A stretch of DNA of 64,000 nt from Candidatus Bathyarchaeia archaeon (GCA_038873195.1 JAVZEV010000001.1:834490-898489); one strand, 5' to 3'. Positions 43,246 to 52,537 are shown, numbered from the stretch's first letter. Notes: generated by a model not told the origin, from the sequence alone. A program made the numbers and translations.

Positions 43246-44382
43246 TCAAGTGGGAGCTTGTGGTGGCTGTGGTTCCAACACTTGTGACTGTGCCTTTCTG
43301 GAGAAGACGAAAACAACCACGCCAACACAGATTAGGATTACGGTGACAACTATTAACAAAATAAAGAACATGGATAGAACTGTAATGGTTAAGGTTGGAC
43401 TGTCAGCTCCAGCGTAAACATCGTCTCCAGACCAGCTTGCACGCACATAATACATACCAGCAGTTTCAGCAACCCAAGAATATGAGAAACGTCCACTAGA
43501 ATCTGTTACAACCGTGCCTAAAACCGCCCAGGGAGAACTGTTTTCTTTAATGTAAATAATCACCGTCTTGTCTTGCAGATTTGGAAAGAGTTGCCCTACA
43601 AGAGAAATTGTGTTTCCTTGGATAATATAGGTTGCTGAAACAGTTAACGAAATAGAGGAAGACGCCAAAGTTGCATAGCTTGCAGAAACTTGTCCAGGAG
43701 CCCACTGTTCAGTAGTCCCAAGAGAAATTATCTTCACAGTCTTTAACGCTTGTCTCAATTCTTCGGGACACTCGCCGACTCTCCATCCAATTTGCCAGTC
43801 ATCACCTGTGCACTCAGCTACGTAATATTCTGCGCCGCCATATGTTATACTGTATGCTTGTCCTCTCGCATCATAAGGTTCATGAGACAGCCTAACGCCG
43901 ATGTTCATGTGCTCTTGGTCTTCATAGTAGAGAAGAACTGCATCGATTCCACCAGCTTCAATGATTGAGGCAGCGATAAAAGAAAAAAGGTCACAGTCAC
44001 CTTTGTTCTTCACCATTGTTTCCACCGGATAGCGCGCTGGAGCAGTTACTTCATAGGGTATCTGATGAACAATCATTAACACTCCATTTGCAAAGTCTTC
44101 ATCATCCTTGTAAATTTGCCAGAGGCTCTCCGCGATAGGTTCCAAAGCATAAGGCGTAACGAATTTAGCAAAGTCACTAATTGAGCTTACGCTATGGCTT
44201 TTTTCAGTATAATAATCATAAAGCGATTGAGGAATTACGACGTTAAGCCTATAATATGTTGAACCGTTTGGATGGTTCAAAAGCTGGTAAGTTTGAGCAT
44301 AATTTTCTGACAAGCAAGAAGGAAGCAAATGCAAAAAAATGAATAATATTGCCAGAGCTAGCATTACTTTTGTTTTTTTCAT
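43246..44382 (-). CDS. Secreted transglutaminase-like protein with C-terminal anchor
   Basis: 378 residues: signal peptide (1-25), a transglutaminase-like domain (about 75-225) with Cys in NKGDCDLFSF, His in EHMNIGV and a possible Asp in CTGDDW. A bacterial Ig-like or carboxypeptidase-regulatory beta domain (about 250-335: YATLASSSISLTVSATYIIQGNTISLVG) follows, then a membrane helix (about 335-360). It probably acts on the outer face as a cysteine protease or amidase; substrate unknown. Confidence 0.8.
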   Translation of the reverse strand: MKKTKVMLALAILFIFLHLLPSCLSENYAQTYQLLNHPNGSTYYRLNVVIPQSLYDYYTEKSHSVSSISDFAKFVTPYALEPIAESLWQIYKDDEDFANGVLMIVHQIPYEVTAPARYPVETMVKNKGDCDLFSFIAASIIEAGGIDAVLLYYEDQEHMNIGVRLSHEPYDARGQAYSITYGGAEYYVAECTGDDWQIGWRVGECPEELRQALKTVKIISLGTTEQWAPGQVSASYATLASSSISLTVSATYIIQGNTISLVGQLFPNLQDKTVIIYIKENSSPWAVLGTVVTDSSGRFSYSWVAETAGMYYVRASWSGDDVYAGADSPTLTITVLSMFFILLIVVTVILICVGVVVFVFSRKAQSQVLEPQPPQAPT

Positions 44383-44513
44383 AGAAAACTTTGTTGCAAA
44401 GTTGATTTAAGGCATTTATGAAATGCAAATCAATATGAGAAATTCTGACTTTCTTGTGTAATAACGATAATATCAAGCAGTAACGTAGCGGCAAAACTTT
44501 TTTGCAAAGGCTA

Positions 44514-45332
44514 CTACGTTCTTTTTAGCTTAACTTTTCCACCTTTCTTTTCAATCAATTCTGACAGTTGAATAATTGCCTTTCCCAAACGGTCTTTGGC
44601 AGTTTTTGATTCTTTCGCGGTTGTCGAGAAATGAATTTCTATGTGAGGCTTTTCTTCCTCGCCTCTGGGATGAGATTTTATATAAACGTGTGGATTATCA
44701 CGCATTGTTTGGTCAATTAAAGGCGCTAACGTTGACTCCATAATTTTGTCTGCGTATATGCTGGTTTCAAAAAACACCACGCCTTCTGCTGCTTTCTTGA
44801 GCAAAGGCACAATTGACTCGTCAAAAATAGCTTCCATTTCGGAGGGAACACCAGGCAATGCCGCTAGAAAAGTTTCATCAATTTGAATCATCACGCCCGG
44901 AGCAGTGCCAACTGGATTGGGTAATGGTTCAGCGCCTTTGGGAAGTTTCGCCATTTTGACCCTATGTGGTGTTAACTCAACTTGCTCTATTTTTTCTGCT
45001 TTTGCGTAAGCTTCATATTTTTCCTTAACCATTTTCAAAGCTTTCTCGCTGACTTCCAATTTGTTGTTTAAGGCTTTGGCGATTCCTTCCAAAGTTTTGT
45101 CGTCAAAAGTTGGACCCAATCCGCCAGTTGTTATTATGAATCTTGGTTTTCGTTGCAGAGCTTCTCGGATGGCGTTTGCAATTTCGCTAACATCATCGCC
45201 TACAACGGTTATACGTTTCACCGAAACACCCAGAGAAGTGGCGCGTTTAGCCATCCAATGTGCGTTTGTGTTCAAAGTTTTACCGATTAACAATTCGTTG
45301 CCAACACAGATTATTTCCATCTCCCTATTCAT
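44514..45332 (-). CDS. CinA/MoaB-like molybdopterin-binding domain protein
   Basis: 272 residues: MEIICVGNELLIGKTLNTNAHWMAKRATSLGVSVKR, ITTGGLGPTFDDKTLEGIAKAL, VELTPHRVKMAKLPKGAEPLPNPVGTAPG and AALPGVPSEMEAIF, all typical of the N-terminal CinA domain (COG1058). The C-terminal NMN deamidase domain of full CinA is absent, as in many archaea. Proposed roles are pyrophosphatase or cofactor recycling; unproven here. ATG at 45332 or 45320. Confidence 0.85.
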   Translation of the reverse strand: MNREMEIICVGNELLIGKTLNTNAHWMAKRATSLGVSVKRITVVGDDVSEIANAIREALQRKPRFIITTGGLGPTFDDKTLEGIAKALNNKLEVSEKALKMVKEKYEAYAKAEKIEQVELTPHRVKMAKLPKGAEPLPNPVGTAPGVMIQIDETFLAALPGVPSEMEAIFDESIVPLLKKAAEGVVFFETSIYADKIMESTLAPLIDQTMRDNPHVYIKSHPRGEEEKPHIEIHFSTTAKESKTAKDRLGKAIIQLSELIEKKGGKVKLKRT

Positions 45333-45429
45333 TTGTTACCACCGCACAGACAAACATGCTGTAAAAATAGGGTAACTCCACTTTTATGCTATTTGCTAAC
45401 ATACTCTTCAAAAAGCTGAGGCATCCGAC

Positions 45430-45636
45430 TTATTTTTTCTTGCTAAGCCACCATTTCAAGTATTCTTTTCTTCGCTGTTCCTCTTCCTCTTCTTTGGATT
45501 CCGTGCTTGGACGTAGTTTCTCTCTGAGCTCCATAAGTTCTTGCTGTGTTACGGATAAACCGCAGCTTTTGCAAACATAGTGCTTAGTTGCAATCATGTA
45601 ATGCATTTCGCCGCCGCATTCTGGACAATAGGGCAT
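45430..45636 (-). CDS. Small zinc-ribbon protein
   Basis: 68 residues: CPECGGEMHY and CKSCGLSV form one zinc ribbon of the transcription-factor type, and a charged helix follows (ELREKLRPSTESKEEEEEQRRKEYLKWWLSKKK). Function unknown. A stand-alone gene between the CinA-like and radical SAM genes. Confidence 0.75.
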   Translation of the reverse strand: MPYCPECGGEMHYMIATKHYVCKSCGLSVTQQELMELREKLRPSTESKEEEEEQRRKEYLKWWLSKKK

Positions 45637-45715
45637 TTTTTAATCACGATTCCGCCATTAAAATTGAACATTCTTTGAGAAATAGCTTTCTATTGCCGCC
45701 AACCAATTTTGCTAT

Positions 45716-46807
45716 CTACGTTATGATATTTGTTAGTTTTGCTTCTTTAGCCAGTTTCAGAGCTCTTTCCATCTCATCTCTAGTTAATCTTCTGCGTAGT
45801 TCAGGAATTTCGTAAGCTCGCCATTCTGGTCTGTACTGAAACATCACGTTTACTCTTGTTTCTACGCTTAAATTCTCGGCAATCCAATTCAACACTGGCT
45901 TCGTGCAACATTCCAAATGACCCGGTAAAACAAGCACGCGAATTATCAGTTCTCCATATTTTTTGGCGTCTAGATGGTTGCGTATGCACACTTCCCAATA
46001 GTGTGGAGCGTCAGAAATTTTGACGGCACAATCGCTTGGTCCATATTTGAAATCTAATAAGTAAACATCAGTAAATCCAGCTAACAGCTGAGCTGTTTCT
46101 GGACTATAATAACTGTTAGAATTCCACACAACTGGAATGTTAACGTTCACATGTTTAAATGTTTCAAGCCACTGCTCCAACCAAGGTGTTGGTTCACCGC
46201 CCACAAGATTTGCATTTCTGCAGCCACTTGCACGTAAGTTTTCAACTTCCCTAGCCAATTCTTCAGGGTGATAAATTTCGCCTCTCTCAATCCACTGCGA
46301 AATTGTCCAATTTTGGCAATGTTTGCAACGCATACTACAGCCCATAGTGAAAATTGTTCCAGAAGGCACAAGCTCCGGCTCTTCACCAACGTGTTCAAAA
46401 ATACTTGAAACTGTTATTTCATTGCCACACCCGCAAAACCCCAGTTCACCCGCAAGCCTGTTGACCCCACATCTACGAGTACAAAAATGACAACGCGAAA
46501 GCATACGCTTTGCAATTTCAATTTTCAAATCCAAATAAGACTCTCTTGGAACACGCATTTCTTTTAAGTTTCTCTGACCACTATCAATTTCTTTTTCCAG
46601 TCCATAGAACTCTTGCGTGAGCATTGCATGTTTCTGCCAAAGCTCCTCTAAAGAATCCCTTTCGCTGAATTCCGCTGGCAGTTTTTTGGCAATAAGGAAT
46701 TTCGCTGGCTTCTCATTTTGCATGACAGCGAAGTACCTACCTAAACTCTTCTTCGCTAATTTATCGTTTAGCACAGCAACAGCGTCTGAACGAAGAATCC
46801 TCCACAT
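45716..46807 (-). CDS. Radical SAM protein, PflA-like (COG1313 type)
   Basis: 363 residues. An N-terminal region carries extra Cys (C106, C109, C113, C125, C127) for a second metal site. The radical SAM cluster is C157-x3-C161-x2-C164 in GCSMRCKHCQN, followed by GGEPTPWLEQWL and VWNSNSYYSPETAQLL. It resembles pyruvate formate-lyase-activating enzymes of the archaeal uncharacterised type, though no glycyl radical enzyme is visible. Substrate unknown. Lies 138 bases from amrS on the same strand. Confidence 0.85.
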   Translation of the reverse strand: MWRILRSDAVAVLNDKLAKKSLGRYFAVMQNEKPAKFLIAKKLPAEFSERDSLEELWQKHAMLTQEFYGLEKEIDSGQRNLKEMRVPRESYLDLKIEIAKRMLSRCHFCTRRCGVNRLAGELGFCGCGNEITVSSIFEHVGEEPELVPSGTIFTMGCSMRCKHCQNWTISQWIERGEIYHPEELAREVENLRASGCRNANLVGGEPTPWLEQWLETFKHVNVNIPVVWNSNSYYSPETAQLLAGFTDVYLLDFKYGPSDCAVKISDAPHYWEVCIRNHLDAKKYGELIIRVLVLPGHLECCTKPVLNWIAENLSVETRVNVMFQYRPEWRAYEIPELRRRLTRDEMERALKLAKEAKLTNIIT

Positions 46808-46945
46808 TTCGTCTCAATAATTAGTTAATACAAACACCAATTTATACGATAAGATTTAGAAATCTTAAACATTAGCATCCTTCAAAACCTATTGGGCTTT
46901 AAATAGAGAGGTCTAACACAATCGCACGCGCACACAAACACAACA

Positions 46946-48001
46946 CTAAAACAACGCATAAGGATAAGAGTACCCACTTGCATGCAACTTACCCTTAATA
47001 GGAATCGCGTGCCCACACACTGGACAACGCATATCCCTTGTCAAGTTCCACCTTGCAATTTCAAAATTAAAACGCTTAACAAGCAACTCATTACAGTTTG
47101 GACAATAAGTGTTTCCACAAGGATGCCCAGGCACATTACCAATATAGACATAGTTCAATCCAGCTTCCTTAGAAGCCATGTACGCCTTCTCCAAAGTCTC
47201 AATCGGAGTAGACGAAACAGTCGTCAACTGATAATCCGGATGAAAACGCAACAAATGAAAAGGCGTATCGCCACCAAGATTATCCTTTATCCACAAAGCA
47301 AGCTCCCTAATTCTCTCAATTGAATCTCCAATCTTCGGCACAATCAAGTTCGTAATCTCAATGTGAATATCATTCTTCTTCATCTCTTTCAAAGATTCAT
47401 AAATCGGCTCCACAGAAGGAACCGCAGAATAACTTTTGTAAAAATCCGGATCTCCACCACCTTTAAAGTCCACAGTAGCTGCATCTAAATACGGCGCAAT
47501 AGTTTTAACAGCTTCCGGCGTCATATAACCATTAGTAACAAAAGTGTTAAAGAACCCCACTTGATGAGCGAGCTTAGCAGTCTCATAGGCATACTCAAAA
47601 AATATCGTCGGTTCCGTGTATGTGTAGCTTATTCCTTGACAATTGTTATCTCTCGTCGCTTTAACAACCTCTTCGGGAGGGAAATGTTTACCTTCTATTT
47701 TTTTCTCTTGACTTATCATCCAATTATCACAAAATTGGCAACGAAAATTACAGCCAACAGTAGCGACAGACATAACCAACGACCCAGGATTAAAATGTGA
47801 AAGAGGTTTTTTCTCTACAGGATCTATACACGCTGATATGGCTTTAGCATAAACAAGCGAAAAAAGCGTTCCACCTTCGTTTTTTCTCACTAAACAAAAG
47901 CCTGTTCCATTCTCGTTTATTAGACATCTTCTCCCGCATAAGTTGCATTTGACTTTTTTATCTTTCAACTTTTCATAGAGCATAGCTTCATGCAGAGACA
48001 T
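46946..48001 (-). CDS. amrS: AmmeMemoRadiSam system radical SAM enzyme
   Basis: 351 residues. N-terminal Cys set (C19, C22, C26, C36) then C84-x3-C88-x2-C91 in GCNFRCQFCDNW, GISYTYTEPTIFFEYAYETAKLA and VTNGYMTPEAV, closing with CPNCNELLVKR and CPVCGHAIPI ribbons. The sequence and length match AmrS, which is usually found with Memo and AMMECR1 proteins; neither is in this window. The overall reaction of this system is unknown. Confidence 0.88.
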   Translation of the reverse strand: MSLHEAMLYEKLKDKKVKCNLCGRRCLINENGTGFCLVRKNEGGTLFSLVYAKAISACIDPVEKKPLSHFNPGSLVMSVATVGCNFRCQFCDNWMISQEKKIEGKHFPPEEVVKATRDNNCQGISYTYTEPTIFFEYAYETAKLAHQVGFFNTFVTNGYMTPEAVKTIAPYLDAATVDFKGGGDPDFYKSYSAVPSVEPIYESLKEMKKNDIHIEITNLIVPKIGDSIERIRELALWIKDNLGGDTPFHLLRFHPDYQLTTVSSTPIETLEKAYMASKEAGLNYVYIGNVPGHPCGNTYCPNCNELLVKRFNFEIARWNLTRDMRCPVCGHAIPIKGKLHASGYSYPYALF

Positions 48002-48066
48002 TTAACCTTCCTTCAATTTCTTAGACTCAATCTTCCGTGTAAATCTTTGCCTATTTAAAACATCAC

Positions 48067-48684
48067 TTACTTATTTAACGCAGAACCTGGTTTTTCTCTT
48101 ATTTCAAAAACGAAAGGTGGAGCATCGGTTTTTACATCTAATTCTATACTAAGCAAGCCTTCCAAAAAACCAGCCCAAATATCAGTTTCATTAATAAAAG
48201 GCGTTTTAACAAGAAGGTATTTATCTTTCAGGTAGAAATCGCCAAATCCTTGCACTCTCAAACGTTTGAAAACTTCTGACCATTTTTCCCGTTCACCAGT
48301 TTGGATACCGAGGCTTGTTTCCATGGAAACTTTTGCAGCTTCACCCATTTTCCTGCCTATTTCGCGCCATTTTTCTTTTGGAATATGTTGTATTAGGATG
48401 TTGATTAATTCTACGTTCACGAAGGCTATGCGGCTTATGCCACAATAGTATTCGCCGGGAAAACGCCAATCGTAAATCATCATGCTTCTGTAAACGTCAA
48501 GCATTTTGGAAATTAGAGGTTTTATGCCTGGTTCTTTTCCTTCTCGAATTAGTGAGTCGATAAATTCGCGTTCTTCTTTTTCCAGAATTATTGTTGTCCG
48601 TTTTGTTGATTCTTCATCTTTTTTTATCATTTCTTCGAGCTTTTTCTCTTTATCCTCTTGCATAGAGGATATATCTTTCGACAT
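48067..48684 (-). CDS. Putative ribbon-helix-helix protein with unknown C-terminal domain
   Basis: 205 residues. The segment TKRTTIILEKEEREFIDSLIREGKEPGIKPLISKMLDVYRSM (about 27-68) fits a ribbon-helix-helix DNA-binding fold. A Lys/Glu-rich start precedes it, and the last 120 residues form an alpha/beta domain (ISRIAFVNVELINILIQHIP...WSEVFKRLRVQGFGDFYLKDKYLLVKT) that I do not recognise. Probably a transcription regulator. Confidence 0.65.
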   Translation of the reverse strand: MSKDISSMQEDKEKKLEEMIKKDEESTKRTTIILEKEEREFIDSLIREGKEPGIKPLISKMLDVYRSMMIYDWRFPGEYYCGISRIAFVNVELINILIQHIPKEKWREIGRKMGEAAKVSMETSLGIQTGEREKWSEVFKRLRVQGFGDFYLKDKYLLVKTPFINETDIWAGFLEGLLSIELDVKTDAPPFVFEIREKPGSALNK

Positions 48685-48919
48685 ATCATATATGCTTTAT
48701 GTCTCTATGCGCCAGATAAACAAATAGTTCATGAACGAATTATTACCAACATCCTCTTACACCGTTTTGTCGCCTAGACACTTTATGCTTTACTATTCAA
48801 TCACTGCAACCGAACGATTTTTAGCATTGCACTTACATGTAGATTATTGCCAATGACGAAAATAGGGTCTGAATGGATGATGCACCCTAGGGTATCTGAG
48901 GCACAAAACTACTTTCTAT

Positions 48920-49168
48920 TTAAGAAACAACCTTATTCCTAACCAAATACCATAAAAGCACTAACCCAATAACCAACAAGATAAATCCAGAGAGCATCGA
49001 AAAAACATAGCTCATATCAAGCACACCCATAAGCGCATAAACAACATATGTTGGTCCAGCAAATATCAAAAAAGCTGCCAACACAAAAAGAAATGCTCTC
49101 CAAAATTTCGAATTCAAATTCACCCTTGACGATTGACTGCTTTTACCCCTTTGCTCTTCCTCACTCAT
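48920..49168 (-). CDS. Small membrane protein
   Basis: 82 residues from ATG 49168 (MSEEEQRGKS): a polar N-terminus of about 25 residues and two membrane helices (about 26-46 and 53-76). The frame extends to 49189. No family recognised. Confidence 0.55.
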   Translation of the reverse strand: MSEEEQRGKSSQSSRVNLNSKFWRAFLFVLAAFLIFAGPTYVVYALMGVLDMSYVFSMLSGFILLVIGLVLLWYLVRNKVVS

Positions 49169-49203
49169 AAATTCACGCTCTAGTAACAATCTAAATTTTT
49201 CCC

Positions 49204-49965
49204 TTATAACCCTTCCTTAACTTCATTACCTAACGCTTTCATAAGAAACTTGAAAACAGAAAAACCTGCGCCGCGGTCCGCTTTGAAGCCTGCCGTTGCG
49301 CCTAGAAGGCATATGCCCTCAAGATTGCGTTCCTTTGCGAGGCCAAGCAGCAATCCGGTGGCGCCTACAATTCTGCCTTTGCTATATATCACGGCGCCTT
49401 TTTCCATAAACTCTAATGCGAGCCTCGGCGAAGTTGCAGCGACGTATACTTGTGTTTTCTCTTCTGAAATTGGCACTCCGCCTATTGTTATTAGGAAACG
49501 GCATCCTTGCTTTAATAGGAAATCTAGGATTTCGCTACAGACTTCATAATGCGCGAGCACGTCGTCAAAAGATGGTTGCGTGTCGCCAGTCATAATAATA
49601 AAATCATTCTCTTTCATCGAGGCAGCGTAGAACTCGTATTTCGGCAAACGACAAATGCCATCTGAATTAACTGAAACATAATCTGGAAAAGTAGGCGAAT
49701 ATAACTCAGCAAAAGGCTTCGCCCCACTAAACTTTATTAGAAGATGTGCTGCGATCTTTCCAACATTTCCAAATCCCGGAAGCCCTTGCACAAAAATTGG
49801 ATTTTCAAGGGCTGGATTGAACATGTAATTGAAATATGGTCTATCCATATGGCAACAACCAAAGTCAATAAGTAATTTGGATGCTAAAAAATGTTTTACT
49901 GAAAGAAAACCTATACCCAATGAAAGAGTATTCCCAAAAGATTTAAGAAAGTCTTCATTCAGCAT
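49204..49965 (-). CDS. PAC2-family protein (proteasome assembly chaperone-like)
   Basis: The PAC2 core starts at NPIFVQGLPGFGNVGKIAAHLLI and continues through FPDYVSVNSDGICRLPKYEFY, FIIMTGDTQPS, LLKQGCRFLITIGGVPI and IVGATGLLLGLAKERNLEGICLLGATAG. Members act as ATP-independent chaperones for proteasome assembly or as ligases; this protein has no sign of which. The first 50 residues look unusual; ATG at 49848 (MDRPYFNYMFNPALENP) is a plausible internal start and no ribosome-binding site decides it. Confidence 0.82.
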   Translation of the reverse strand: MLNEDFLKSFGNTLSLGIGFLSVKHFLASKLLIDFGCCHMDRPYFNYMFNPALENPIFVQGLPGFGNVGKIAAHLLIKFSGAKPFAELYSPTFPDYVSVNSDGICRLPKYEFYAASMKENDFIIMTGDTQPSFDDVLAHYEVCSEILDFLLKQGCRFLITIGGVPISEEKTQVYVAATSPRLALEFMEKGAVIYSKGRIVGATGLLLGLAKERNLEGICLLGATAGFKADRGAGFSVFKFLMKALGNEVKEGL

Positions 49966-49971
49966 AACAGT

Positions 49972-50065
49972 AGCGGGGTGGGGTAGCCAGGATTAACCCG
50001 CTGGGCTCATAAGCTTAAGCTGAAAGACCCAGAGATCGGTTGTTCAAATCAACCCCCCGCTACCA
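49972..50065 (+). tRNA. Initiator tRNA-Met(CAU), with intron and encoded CCA
   Basis: Acceptor AGCGGGG/CCCCGCT has the A1-U72 pair of archaeal initiators; anticodon stem CTGGG/CCCAG carries the three G-C pairs. Anticodon CAT in CTCATAA, T arm GGTTG/CAACC-like with TTCAAAT, and CCA encoded at 50063-50065. A 15-base intron follows position 37. Confidence 0.93.
50012..50026 (+). other. Canonical tRNA-Met intron (15 nt)
   Basis: AGCTTAAGCTGAAAG lies between positions 37 and 38. Exon bases TCA can pair with intron TGA, leaving bulges TAA and AGA, cut after their second base. Removing it restores a seven-base anticodon loop. Confidence 0.8.
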
Positions 50066-50152
50066 AAATTATTTATCTTAAAGTGATATGACTATGGCGT
50101 TTTTTCATCTATGAACTAAGGAAATAGAAGAAAGAGAAAGTATAGGGAAAGA

Positions 50153-50365
50153 CTATTTATTCACTGAAAACCCGCACAGTTGCTCGCCCATTCGGTAAAC
50201 AGTGTTTCCATTGATAACTATGTTTTCGGTTTCCAGTAGTGATTGCCAGAGTTTCTCTTCTATGATTCTTTGTTGAAGTTTTTCTTTTAATTCTTTGATG
50301 AGCTTAAGTCTTTCTGGATTGGGCAGTTCTAGTAGATTCTGTGGTTTTTTGTTTTTGGAGCCCAT
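50153..50365 (-). CDS. Small protein of unknown function
   Basis: 70 residues: Lys/Pro-rich start, a long charged helix (PERLKLIKELKEKLQQRIIEEKLWQSLLETENIVIN) and a short beta end GNTVYRMGEQLCGFS. No family recognised. It is divergent from the SPASM radical SAM gene. Confidence 0.5.
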   Translation of the reverse strand: MGSKNKKPQNLLELPNPERLKLIKELKEKLQQRIIEEKLWQSLLETENIVINGNTVYRMGEQLCGFSVNK

Positions 50366-50508
50366 TTTGATCCCTTTTATGTATTTTCGTGTATCTTAAT
50401 AAATCAGTTCTTTCTGTTCAAGAATATGTCGAAAAACAACATATGCCATTCAAGTCGTGATGAGAAAAATATATGTCTTATTTCTGGATTATAATAGTTT
50501 GATTTAGT

Positions 50509-52038
50509 ATGCAAGTTGACGCCGTCGAGAATACCCTATTTTCGGTGGCAGTCAATCCTATACTTAAATTGCTGATCAATCTTTTTGATAGGGAATGTCA
50601 AAAAGATGGAAGCTTGCTTTTAAATTCTCTAAAGGAGTTTCTTGGTCAGCCAGTTTCTTTATGTCGTTTATGTTACAACGTGAGCCATAAAATAGCCAAA
50701 CCGTTCTACGAAGTTGGTAGTCGTTTGTTACATGTAGATAGAGAATTCATGCGTAACCAGTTCTTAAATGAACAATATGGTGACGCTTGGCTTAGAGGTT
50801 TCGGTTTGATGATGAAAGGTATGAGAAAATATGGTGTCCGCATACCTTTTGTTCCAGCGGGGCCTTTCGAGGTTGTTTGGAATTTTACATATCAATGTAA
50901 TCTGAAATGTAAGCACTGTTATGAAAATGCTGGTGGGAAACGCTTTGAGTTATCAACGGAAGAAGCAAAACAGGTGTTAGATATCCTTTCTAAGTTAGTA
51001 GGGGTAGGTTTACCGGCTCTCTCTTTCAGTGGAGGAGAACCTCTCGTAAGGAAAGACTTCTATGAAATTGCTGCATACGCCAAAAAGCGAGTTAGTTATG
51101 TGAGTATAGCTTCTAATGGAACGCTCATCACAAAAGATAATGCGAAGCGAATTAAAGATGCGGGGGTGGATTATGTAGAAATAAGCATTGATGGGGCAAC
51201 TCCTCAAGTGCATGACACGTTTAGAGGGATACATGGAGCCTTCGAAAAAACTATGGAAGGCGTAAAAAATTGTATCGAAGAAGGATTAGATACGTGTATA
51301 GCAACAGTTTTGCACAAGAATAACATATTCGAACTTGACAAGCTAATTGAGTTTGCAAAGCAATTGAATGTTAGATTCATACATTTCAATTACATCCCTA
51401 CTGGAAGAGCAAAGGCACATGTTGAATTGGATTTAACCCCAGAAGAGAGATATGAAGTGCTTGAGACTATTGGAAAAGAAATAATCGAGTTATACTTACA
51501 AGCAAAAGAAGAGGAAATGAAATATGGAAAATCTCACAAAAAAGTTGACAAGTTTTTTAGTACTTGTCCACAATATGCAAGTGTGACCAAAGAAATTTCA
51601 CAAAGGCATGGACAAAATTTCCTTGTAGAAGCACATTATGCGGCAAAAAAGGGTGTAGAAAATGTTGCACACTTTTTAGGCGGTTGTGGGGCAGGACGGT
51701 TATACTGTTGTCTTGAGCCTAATGGAGACATAAAGCCATGTGTGTTTTTCCCCACCAACAAAGATACGGTTCTTGGCAACATCTTAACAGATAATTTTGA
51801 AGAAATATGGGATAATAATTCATTTTTGTGGAATCTGCGCGTGAGAGAAAACCTGCAAGATTTCATGGTAGATGGAAAAATAGTTGGGTGTGGAAGTTGC
51901 CCAGATAAGTACATATGTGGAGGTTGTCGCGCAAGGTCTTACGGGTACTTTGATGGGGATATAAACAAACCAGATATAGGGTGCATCTGCAACAGAGTTT
52001 TGTGGGAAAGAGTTGTTAAAAATAAAATAGTGGTTTGA
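50509..52038 (+). CDS. Radical SAM protein with SPASM domain and long N-terminal extension
   Basis: 509 residues. Radical SAM cluster C130-x3-C134-x2-C137 (CNLKCKHCYENAGG), then LSFSGGEPLVRKDFYE and SIDGATPQVHD. C-terminal SPASM domain with many Cys (CGAGRLYCCLEPNGDIKPCVF, CGSCPDKYICGGCRARSYG, CICN) for auxiliary clusters. Relatives modify peptides, haem or cofactors; no precursor peptide gene is visible next to it. Residues 1-120 form an extension without a recognised domain. Confidence 0.87.
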   Translation: MQVDAVENTLFSVAVNPILKLLINLFDRECQKDGSLLLNSLKEFLGQPVSLCRLCYNVSHKIAKPFYEVGSRLLHVDREFMRNQFLNEQYGDAWLRGFGLMMKGMRKYGVRIPFVPAGPFEVVWNFTYQCNLKCKHCYENAGGKRFELSTEEAKQVLDILSKLVGVGLPALSFSGGEPLVRKDFYEIAAYAKKRVSYVSIASNGTLITKDNAKRIKDAGVDYVEISIDGATPQVHDTFRGIHGAFEKTMEGVKNCIEEGLDTCIATVLHKNNIFELDKLIEFAKQLNVRFIHFNYIPTGRAKAHVELDLTPEERYEVLETIGKEIIELYLQAKEEEMKYGKSHKKVDKFFSTCPQYASVTKEISQRHGQNFLVEAHYAAKKGVENVAHFLGGCGAGRLYCCLEPNGDIKPCVFFPTNKDTVLGNILTDNFEEIWDNNSFLWNLRVRENLQDFMVDGKIVGCGSCPDKYICGGCRARSYGYFDGDINKPDIGCICNRVLWERVVKNKIVV

Positions 52039-52070
52039 CTTAAATCTTCAGGCATGGTCTACTTTGAGGT

Positions 52071-52268
52071 TTAGGCTTTTCCTTTTTCTTCTTTGCCAAA
52101 GTATGCTGTCCACTTGAGCTTGCGCGCATCTCTTCTGAGGTTCAATGAGCTTTTTCTGCACTTGCTTGAGCAGAACCATAGGATAGACCCATCATTTTTG
52201 ACGTACATCATTCCGGTGCCTATTGGGAATTCATTGCCGCAGAATGAACATTTTTTTGGTCTAGGCAA
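52071..52268 (-). CDS. rpl24e: 50S ribosomal protein eL24
   Basis: 65 residues with the four-Cys zinc ribbon CSFCGNEF...CSSKCRKS and the following [16 protein letters not shown], the diagnostic L24e sequence. Last gene of the rpl7ae-rps28e-rpl24e group, the standard archaeal order. Confidence 0.95.
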   Translation of the reverse strand: MPRPKKCSFCGNEFPIGTGMMYVKNDGSILWFCSSKCRKSSLNLRRDARKLKWTAYFGKEEKGKA

Positions 52269-52300
52269 CTATGGTTCCTCCAGAGTGTGTTAGGTTTAGT

Positions 52301-52537
52301 TTAGCGTGTGATTTTCTTTGCTTCTCTTTCGGTTTCTCTCAGCATGAGAATGTCTTGTACGCGGATTGGTCCTTTAACGTTACGTGTTATTATGCGTCCC
52401 TTGTCTTTTCCTTCTAGAATACGCACTCTTACTTGTGTAATTTCGCCAGTCACGCCTGTGCGTCCGATTATTTGAATCACTTCAGCGGGTGTTAATTCTT
52501 CCTCTACTGCTTCTGCGGTTTTCTCTTCTTTACTCAT
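52301..52537 (-). CDS. rps28e: 30S ribosomal protein eS28
   Basis: 78 residues from ATG 52537: [56 protein letters not shown] is a complete S28e. The ATG overlaps the TGA stop of rpl7ae by one base (TGATG). The reading frame stays open to 52621, but that leader is antisense-like and unrelated. Confidence 0.95.
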   Translation of the reverse strand: MSKEEKTAEAVEEELTPAEVIQIIGRTGVTGEITQVRVRILEGKDKGRIITRNVKGPIRVQDILMLRETEREAKKITR

